From NCBI GenBank assembly GCA_946007445.1, contig CAMGAL010000030.1, positions 1 through 11,817 on the forward strand: a DNA stretch of 11,817 nucleotides, written 5' to 3'. Every line of letters begins with the position of its first letter. Positions within the stretch are counted from its first letter, which is position 1. The translations under genes and the position numbers were made by a program. Shown here piece after piece: positions 7,956-11,817 of the stretch. Under the pieces are notes generated by a model, which worked only from the letters and a program-made list of their open reading frames with translations, searched no databases and was not told the origin of the DNA. Source of the DNA: an uncultured Mediterranea sp. GTDB taxonomy: Bacteria; Bacteroidota; Bacteroidia; Bacteroidales; Bacteroidaceae.

Positions 7956-8126
7956 TTATGCTCCCGGATGGATAGCCTCAGAGGGGCATACATCGGCGCA
8001 GGTACCGCACTCTGTGCACTGCTGCGGGTCGATAGAATACTTTTCACCTTCAGAGATAGCGCCAACGGGGCATTCATCGATGCAAGTGCCGCAAGCGATG
8101 CAATCGTCACTAATTACGTAAGCCAT
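7956..8126 (-). CDS. 2[4Fe-4S] ferredoxin, 56 residues
   Basis: A complete small gene: MAYVISDDCIACGTCIDECP, then a linker, then QQCTECGTCADVCPSEAIHPGA. Two classic CxxCxxCxxxCP clusters are present (Cys9, 12, 15, 19 and Cys37, 40, 43, 47), each binding one 4Fe-4S cluster, and the two halves are similar as expected from the family's internal duplication. It is a soluble low-potential electron carrier, in anaerobes typically linking pyruvate:ferredoxin oxidoreductase, hydrogenase or Rnf. Its partners are not in this window. The length is typical of clostridial-type ferredoxins, and the family start is confirmed by the MAYVI opening. The leader is A-rich (AAACAAACAAA) without Shine-Dalgarno, as usual in Bacteroidetes. 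A -7 box lies upstream and a strong hairpin follows, so it is probably a single-gene transcript. Confidence 0.97.
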   Translation of the reverse strand: MAYVISDDCIACGTCIDECPVGAISEGEKYSIDPQQCTECGTCADVCPSEAIHPGA

Positions 8127-8167
8127 TTTGTTTGTTTTTTAGTTGTTAATAATCGGTTTCTGTTCAG

Positions 8168-8175
8168 CAAAAGTA
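8168..8175 (-). promoter_or_regulatory. Probable -7 box for the ferredoxin gene
   Basis: TACTTTTG on the minus strand matches TAnnTTTG and ends 41 nt before the ferredoxin start codon. No convincing TTTG-like -33 box is found at 19-21 nt, so the assignment rests on the -7 box and position alone. Confidence 0.45.
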
Positions 8176-8247
8176 ATAGTTTTCCTCCTATACTTGTTCT
8201 TTTCCCTACCGAAAAATATCTTATTTATAGAGATTCTAAATTACTGA

Positions 8248-8275
8248 GCCAAGAACTTTCGGATGTAATCTTGGC
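8248..8275 (-). terminator. Possible weak terminator after the GH43 gene
   Basis: A perfect 7-bp inverted repeat (GCCAAGA at 8248-8254, TCTTGGC at 8269-8275) with a 14-nt loop lies 40 nt past the GH43 stop codon in the direction of transcription. Only a weak T-rich stretch (TAATTTA) follows on the minus strand. The position fits a terminator, but the stem is short and the loop long. Confidence 0.35.
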
Positions 8276-8315
8276 ACAAGGTGCGTTCTTGCGCTTGAAG
8301 CCATGCCCTGCCTGG

Positions 8316-9671
8316 TCAATGATTGGTGAAAGTACTAAAGATATATACTTTGTCCAGAGATACCCAACAGTCGTCTGCTCCGTATTTCCTTTGTTTCTTG
8401 TCCGACCATGTAGAATAATCGCCTGTAGGCTTTACAATAAGGGTATAATCTCCATACTTTAACTCCGGCGTTATCAGTCGGATTCCCTCGTGAGGAACCT
8501 TGCTATAACAATCTATCATAGAAGAATACAGAGTATCTCCCATCTGACCGAGCATTGTAATAGAGGCATATCCGCCATGCGGTCCGGTCTTTCCATGCAA
8601 TGCTACATGAGTTCCTTTGAATCGGATTCTCATCTCTTTTCTTGCATCCTTCGAATGGAAAGACAGAGGACGAACTTCGCTTGCTGTTTCCAATACATCA
8701 GAAGGCTTTTTGGATTGTATATCCCATGAATGCCAGTAGGTTGGTATGGACAGTTTTTCCCCTTCTGCCTGCATGGGCATCCATACATAAGTGGCACAAG
8801 AAGCCTGATGCGGATACGACCATCTGTCGCCCATATACATAGGAGTCCCATCAGGCAACATGAGTACAAAAGTGCATTGTGAATTCCAAGTCAGACTGCC
8901 TTCAGGGCAGAACAGCCCTTGATATTTCCAAGGACCTTCGAGACTTGTAGCCGTAAAATAAAAGTTGTCATTCCGTTCCCAACTTGTCAGATTGGAAGAC
9001 AACAAATAATACATGCCGTTCTTCTTGAACATGGCAGGCGACTCTCCCATACCGCTCACATGGGCAACCAAAGTATCTATACTAAGGTAATCATCTGTCA
9101 GACGGTAGATAGGTCCATGATGTATCAAGAGATACCCTTTCCCATCCTCATCCTGGAAAACACCCATATCCCATTTTTTTATAGGTTGACCATGATACGT
9201 GAGTGCCCCTTTTACTTTATATTCACCATTGATAGTCTTGGAAGTGGCAATACCTATATATGGATCCTTATATCCCAAATCGTCAGCATGCATCAACATT
9301 ACATATTCCCCTGTCTTCGGGCATCGCATAACCTTTACACGCTCGCCTACTCTATTAGGTCCCAATATGCCCTCTTTCTGCACAGGAAGAGCCATCCGTT
9401 CAAAACGCCAGTTTGACAAATCCTCCGACGAATAGCAACCGAAACCTTGAAAAGCATTGCTATTGTCACTCTTGTATTCACCAAAAAGCCAATACTTGCC
9501 TGCATCTTGAATGATGCAGGCCCCATGTGCATTAACCGTTTTCCCGTTTTGATCGTACCATGGAATGCCATTTATTATATTCTTGGAAGCGGAGTGGACA
9601 GGAAGTACGTTTATATACAACAATGCCAACACTTCCCAAATTACGATTGTAATCTCTTTTATATCTAACAT
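8316..9671 (-). CDS. GH43-family glycoside hydrolase, exo-beta-1,3-galactanase-like group, with C-terminal beta-sandwich domain
   Basis: A 451-residue secreted glycosidase. A hydrophobic N-terminus ending PVHS-AS looks like a signal peptide. Residues about 35-315 form the five-bladed GH43 propeller: VNAHGACIIQDAGKYWLFGE (45-64), GERVKVM (Glu110), KWDMGVFQDEDGKGYL (Asp168), GMGESPAMFKKNGMYYLL (Glu210, the likely acid) and WNSQCTFVL (Gln265). The early DP motif that gives the catalytic base in typical GH43 xylosidases is replaced by NAHG, and a SQ.TF motif is present. I recall this combination from the subfamily 24/34 branch, which acts on galactans or galactose-containing side chains and where a Gln is proposed to replace the Asp base. 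Residues about 335-451 look like a galactose-binding-type beta-sandwich (IRFKGTHVALHG..GPHGGYA). No SusC/D pair or regulator of a utilisation locus adjoins it, and it is far more AT-rich than genes to its left. Family is secure; substrate is inference. Confidence 0.85.
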   Translation of the reverse strand: MLDIKEITIVIWEVLALLYINVLPVHSASKNIINGIPWYDQNGKTVNAHGACIIQDAGKYWLFGEYKSDNSNAFQGFGCYSSEDLSNWRFERMALPVQKEGILGPNRVGERVKVMRCPKTGEYVMLMHADDLGYKDPYIGIATSKTINGEYKVKGALTYHGQPIKKWDMGVFQDEDGKGYLLIHHGPIYRLTDDYLSIDTLVAHVSGMGESPAMFKKNGMYYLLSSNLTSWERNDNFYFTATSLEGPWKYQGLFCPEGSLTWNSQCTFVLMLPDGTPMYMGDRWSYPHQASCATYVWMPMQAEGEKLSIPTYWHSWDIQSKKPSDVLETASEVRPLSFHSKDARKEMRIRFKGTHVALHGKTGPHGGYASITMLGQMGDTLYSSMIDCYSKVPHEGIRLITPELKYGDYTLIVKPTGDYSTWSDKKQRKYGADDCWVSLDKVYIFSTFTNH

Positions 9672-9731
9672 ACAAGAAAAGTATCAACTTTATAGTATTA
9701 AAAATCAACTTAACACTGGCGTTCTTATGAG

Positions 9732-9763
9732 CAAATATACAACGAAAAACGGAGTTGGCCAAG
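9732..9763 (-). promoter_or_regulatory. Bacteroides-type promoter for the GH43 gene
   Basis: On the minus strand, TATATTTG (9732-9739) matches the -7 box TAnnTTTG exactly, and CTTG (9760-9763) serves as the -33 box with a 20-nt spacer. The -7 box ends 60 nt before the ATG at 9671, giving a leader of roughly 50 nt. This is one of the two best promoters in the window and indicates that the gene is transcribed on its own. Confidence 0.7.
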
Positions 9764-9911
9764 AAAAAATCTTTTTTCTTTTTCAGACGTCCTATATAAT
9801 GGCCTTAATCCCATCTATTTTTTCTGGTTCATCCGACATTTGGAGTGATAATCTCTCTTATCGGATTTTGAAATCAAGGGTGTATCAAACAGCCATTTAC
9901 CCACCATATTG

Positions 9912-9937
9912 TCATTCCAAGCGAAGTCAAGGAATGA
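9912..9937. repeat. Short palindromic repeat, CATTCC..GGAATG type
   Basis: TCATTCC (9912-9918) and GGAATGA (9931-9937) are perfect 7-nt inverted arms around AAGCGAAGTCAA. From memory, sequences of the form GTCATTCCGAGCGAAGTCGAGGAATC occur many times in intergenic DNA of Bacteroidetes and other bacteria; this copy looks like a slightly decayed member. Confidence 0.5.
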
Positions 9938-9938
9938 T

Positions 9939-10163
9939 TTCAACTCTCCTCCTCCGGGGAGGTTGTCCTCCCCCGATAACGGGGGAGCTAGAGGGGGTTA
10001 GTCCCCCGAAGGGGGGAGGTGGTAGGGAGCGCATAGTAGGGCATCATTCATGGGGACTGTCCATCCTGTATGTTCCCTACCACCCTGTCACTCCGTGACA
10101 CCAACCCTCTCCGGCTCTCCCGTTATCGGGAGAGAGCAACCTCCCCGGAGGAGGGGAATTGAG
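9939..10163. repeat. Inner inverted repeat with 64-nt arms and hairpin core
   Basis: The arms 9939-10002 and 10100-10163 align without gaps as inverted copies, with 53 of 64 positions matching. Shared blocks are CTCCTCCGGGGAGGTTG and CCCGATAACGGG, the latter itself nearly palindromic. Within the 97-nt core a further perfect 11-bp pair, GGTGGTAGGGA (10018-10028) and TCCCTACCACC (10074-10084), continues the symmetry. Small local hairpins also occur, such as CCCCCGAAGGGGGG and GTCACTCCGTGAC. The mismatches lie mostly as C/T or G/A differences, many of which would keep G-U pairs in RNA. The whole could fold into one long stem. Confidence 0.8.
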
Positions 10164-10201
10164 ATAGACGATTGTATCATTTCAAATTTCGGATGAGCCG
10201 T

Positions 10202-11572
10202 TTATAATAAAAACCATACTCCATTATTATCTTTGCCTTCACGCTTCAAAACACCAATCTTTTGCAAGGCGGAAAGGTCGCGTTCGATGGTGCGCTGGCT
10301 CACCGACAAAGTCTCCGACATTTGTTTGCCGGTTATTGTTGGAGACCCTTTGATGATATTGAGTATTTTCTGCTGACGATCAGTGAGTTTTGTCTCCGAC
10401 ATGTCTCCGTCATGGTCTCCGACATTTTGTGTGTCGGAAGATGCAAAAATGATGGTCTGGAATTGGGTCGGAGTAGATTTGAACACAGGCTTCAGTTCGT
10501 CCTTATAACCTTCCAAAGCTTTGGTCTCATTACAAATTCGTGTGAGTCCGCTACCTCGTTTCTCCATATAGTCAAGTTGAGCCATCACATTTGCAAGGAT
10601 AGGATTACGCCTTTCGGAAGAAACGTCTGCGATGTCTAAGTCTTGGATTAGCATACCATTATACATTCCTCCAGGGGATGTAACAGTGAGACGGTCATCG
10701 TAAATGTCAAGATGCACTTCGCTGCCCATAACAGTATAGTCACGATGGATGAAGTGATTAACCATAGCTTCGAGAACTGCCCGCTCCGCATACTCAGGCT
10801 TGTTCTTTCGCCCATTAGGTAACTTCTCCCAGCCTCTCTTGGTGTTTGACTTTACGAAATTCATGGCTTCTCGAAGCAGCATGAGGACGTTGCCGGTGAA
10901 CTCTGCATCATTGATGGCATCACCCTTTTCCTTTCCGTCCCAACGTGTGCAGTATAGGCGAGATTGCCACAATGGACAGTCATCGGCAAACAATGCGCCT
11001 GCATTCGTAAGGTTCCCTATACCTGTTACCAGTCCAAACGATAATAGATACTTCTTGTCCCATTCTTGTTTGGTGCGGTCTTTGAAGGTGTTCGCTAATA
11101 TCGTGAAAGCATAGTCTTCGACCTTATAATCCGTGTGAAGGGAATCGTAGGTTTTATTAGAACCTTTCAGTACCAAGCGTACCATTTGCTCTGCCGTGGC
11201 AGGAAGACTCTCATCACCGACACGAACAAAGGCAATGCGCTGACCATCCCCAACGTAGTAATACGGAGTGTAATGCCCTGCATTGACTTTGAGTTGCAAG
11301 ATGTGTAAGCCATCCATGTCATGCGGTATCATTTCCACCTCTGGAAGAGGATCCATGTAATCGCGAATCTTACTACTGATAGCTTCGCAAACATGCTGTA
11401 CATCATCAAGTCCTTTGACGATGCCGTCATTATCAATGCCAAAGAAAAGGGAACCACCCAAGCCATTGGCAAAAGCGCTTACGCTCTTCAACCAACTCTT
11501 AGGCTTCTTCTCTTCAAGCATCACCTTGAAATCGTATGCGGTACATTCTGCTATCAGAGCCTTTAATTCCAT
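10202..11572 (-). CDS. AlbA_2 (Schlafen-like) / HATPase_c_4 / winged-helix regulator-like protein (COG2865 type)
   Basis: A 456-residue soluble protein of the group often misnamed RecG-like helicase; no helicase motifs are seen. Residues about 10-125 form an AlbA_2 domain, with the typical LKSVSAFANGLGGSLFFGID. Residues about 255-350 resemble HATPase_c_4: LEAMVNHFIHRDY, LDIYDDRLTVTSPGGM and NPILANVMAQLDYMEKRGSGLTRI. A C-terminal winged helix (about 395-456, LTDRQQKILNIIKGSPTITG, then SVSQRTIERDLSALQ) is DeoR/HTH_11-like and suggests DNA binding. These proteins are thought to be regulators; targets are mostly unknown, and some lie in defence or mobile regions. I start at 11572 (MELKALIAE) rather than the upstream ATG at 11641, because a promoter box at 11601-11608 lies inside that extension and the extra residues do not look like the domain. 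It is AT-rich and stands alone, divergent from an unseen gene to the right. Confidence 0.85.
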   Translation of the reverse strand: MELKALIAECTAYDFKVMLEEKKPKSWLKSVSAFANGLGGSLFFGIDNDGIVKGLDDVQHVCEAISSKIRDYMDPLPEVEMIPHDMDGLHILQLKVNAGHYTPYYYVGDGQRIAFVRVGDESLPATAEQMVRLVLKGSNKTYDSLHTDYKVEDYAFTILANTFKDRTKQEWDKKYLLSFGLVTGIGNLTNAGALFADDCPLWQSRLYCTRWDGKEKGDAINDAEFTGNVLMLLREAMNFVKSNTKRGWEKLPNGRKNKPEYAERAVLEAMVNHFIHRDYTVMGSEVHLDIYDDRLTVTSPGGMYNGMLIQDLDIADVSSERRNPILANVMAQLDYMEKRGSGLTRICNETKALEGYKDELKPVFKSTPTQFQTIIFASSDTQNVGDHDGDMSETKLTDRQQKILNIIKGSPTITGKQMSETLSVSQRTIERDLSALQKIGVLKREGKDNNGVWFLL

Positions 11573-11590
11573 TTTATAAAAATATTCTCG

Positions 11591-11608
11591 TTGTATTCTA
11601 CAAAGATA
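11591..11608 (-). promoter_or_regulatory. -7 box with overlapping palindrome before the AlbA_2 gene
   Basis: On the minus strand TATCTTTG (11601-11608) matches the -7 box TAnnTTTG exactly and ends 28 nt before the ATG at 11572. A 13-nt palindrome, TTGTA-TTC-TACAA (11591-11603), overlaps the box and the expected start of transcription, where a repressor could bind; autoregulation by the winged-helix protein is possible. No good -33 box is found at the right spacing. Confidence 0.55.
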
Positions 11609-11699
11609 CACATTTTTATTGAGAAGACGGTCTAAAATCATCGTTTCGCGCGTAATTTAAGCAAATTTAATCTTAAAACACATCAATATGCAGCTAAAA

Positions 11700-11732
11700 G
11701 TTGCGATAATTGAGGATTTTTGCATATCTTTG
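11700..11732 (+). promoter_or_regulatory. Bacteroides-type promoter facing right, for a gene beyond the window
   Basis: TATCTTTG at 11725-11732 matches the -7 box TAnnTTTG, and GTTG at 11700-11703 is a near-consensus -33 box with a 21-nt spacer. Transcription would start near 11739 and run off the right edge. No start codon followed by a convincing coding frame is seen before 11817. Confidence 0.65.
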
Positions 11733-11764
11733 CAACGCATAGCAGGCGAATCCTGCTTTGCAAA
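11729..11764 (+). promoter_or_regulatory. Nested palindrome overlapping the right-edge promoter
   Basis: Outer arms TTTGCAA (11729-11735) and TTGCAAA (11758-11764) are perfect inverted copies. They enclose a second perfect pair, AGCAGG (11741-11746) and CCTGCT (11752-11757), around CGAAT. The left outer arm covers half of the -7 box, so this could be an operator; alternatively the inner part forms a hairpin at the 5' end of the transcript. It lies about 130 bp from the start of the divergent AlbA_2 gene. Confidence 0.5.
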
Positions 11765-11817
11765 GACATATTGCTCACATCCTGCCAAATTACCACACCG
11801 AAAGGATAAACAGAGCA

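Larger units (their letters stand above)
9829..10196. repeat. 368-bp noncoding element of nested inverted repeats (MITE-like)
   Basis: This fills most of the 530-nt gene-free gap 9672-10201 (the rest is the GH43 promoter and leader). The outer ends, 9829-9850 and 10175-10196, are 22-nt inverted repeats matching at 19 positions, both built on CATCCGA.ATTTG. Inside lie a short palindrome (9912-9937) and a pair of 64-nt inverted arms (9939-10002 and 10100-10163) listed separately. No start codon with coding character lies inside, and no transposase is near. I find no clear target-site duplication. It ends 5 nt before the stop codon of the AlbA_2 gene, so it may also end that transcript. It could be a nonautonomous mobile element or a tandem of unrelated intergenic repeats. 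Confidence 0.6.

Noticed and set aside
9565..10098. Plus-strand open frame of 177 residues across the GH43 promoter and repeat element
   Set aside because: Its content follows the inverted repeats and has no domain-like character. It starts antisense within the GH43 gene.
9939..10163. CRISPR array or tRNA-like structure in the repeat region
   Set aside because: The repeats are inverted rather than direct, there are no regular spacers, and no cloverleaf or anticodon arm can be drawn.
11573..11641. Extended start for the AlbA_2 protein at 11641
   Set aside because: The extension contains an exact -7 promoter box and a palindrome, so it is more likely upstream DNA than coding sequence.

Overview
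The window looks chromosomal and comes from a member of the Bacteroidales, most likely Bacteroidaceae (Bacteroides, Phocaeicola or a close relative). Three things point there. Gene starts mostly lack a Shine-Dalgarno sequence and have A-rich leaders. Several intergenic regions carry the Bacteroides-type -7 box TAnnTTTG, in three cases with a TTTG-like -33 box 20-21 nt upstream. The proteins also look typical of the group: RNase HII, the 56-residue 2[4Fe-4S] ferredoxin, C69 and C1B peptidases and a GH43 enzyme. No species can be named from sequence alone.

Left part (1-3831, plus strand): a GC-rich run of three closely spaced genes. These are ribonuclease HII (rnhB, complete but with no ATG/GTG/TTG in the expected place), a secreted S9-family (DPP-IV-like) serine peptidase, and a secreted GDSL/SGNH esterase. 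A perfect 13-bp hairpin at 3852-3888 separates them from a convergent minus-strand block.

Middle part (3919-8126, minus strand, read right to left): a 56-residue 2[4Fe-4S] ferredoxin too short for most ORF lists, a hairpin terminator, a CidA/LrgA-type and LrgB/CidB-type membrane pair one base apart, then a promoter followed by two secreted peptidases (C69 dipeptidase, C1B bleomycin-hydrolase-like). With the S9 enzyme, three exported peptidases converge on one terminator. They would suit stepwise breakdown of peptides to di- and tripeptides outside the cytoplasm, but that is inference.

Right part (8127-11817): base composition falls visibly to AT-rich and the region looks accessory. It holds a lone GH43 glycosidase whose active-site pattern resembles the exo-beta-1,3-galactanase-like branch (a Gln where a catalytic Asp is normally found), with a good promoter of its own. 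Next is a 368-bp noncoding element built from nested inverted repeats (9829-10196). Then comes an AlbA_2 / HATPase_c_4 / winged-helix regulator-like protein (COG2865 type), whose -7 box overlaps a small palindrome. At the right edge a divergent promoter, overlapping a larger nested palindrome, points out of the window to an unseen gene.

I see no tRNA, rRNA, CRISPR array, transposase or integrase. No clearly new multi-gene system is evident. The items most worth a second look are the start codon of rnhB, the nested inverted-repeat element, and the palindromic promoters flanking the AlbA_2 gene.
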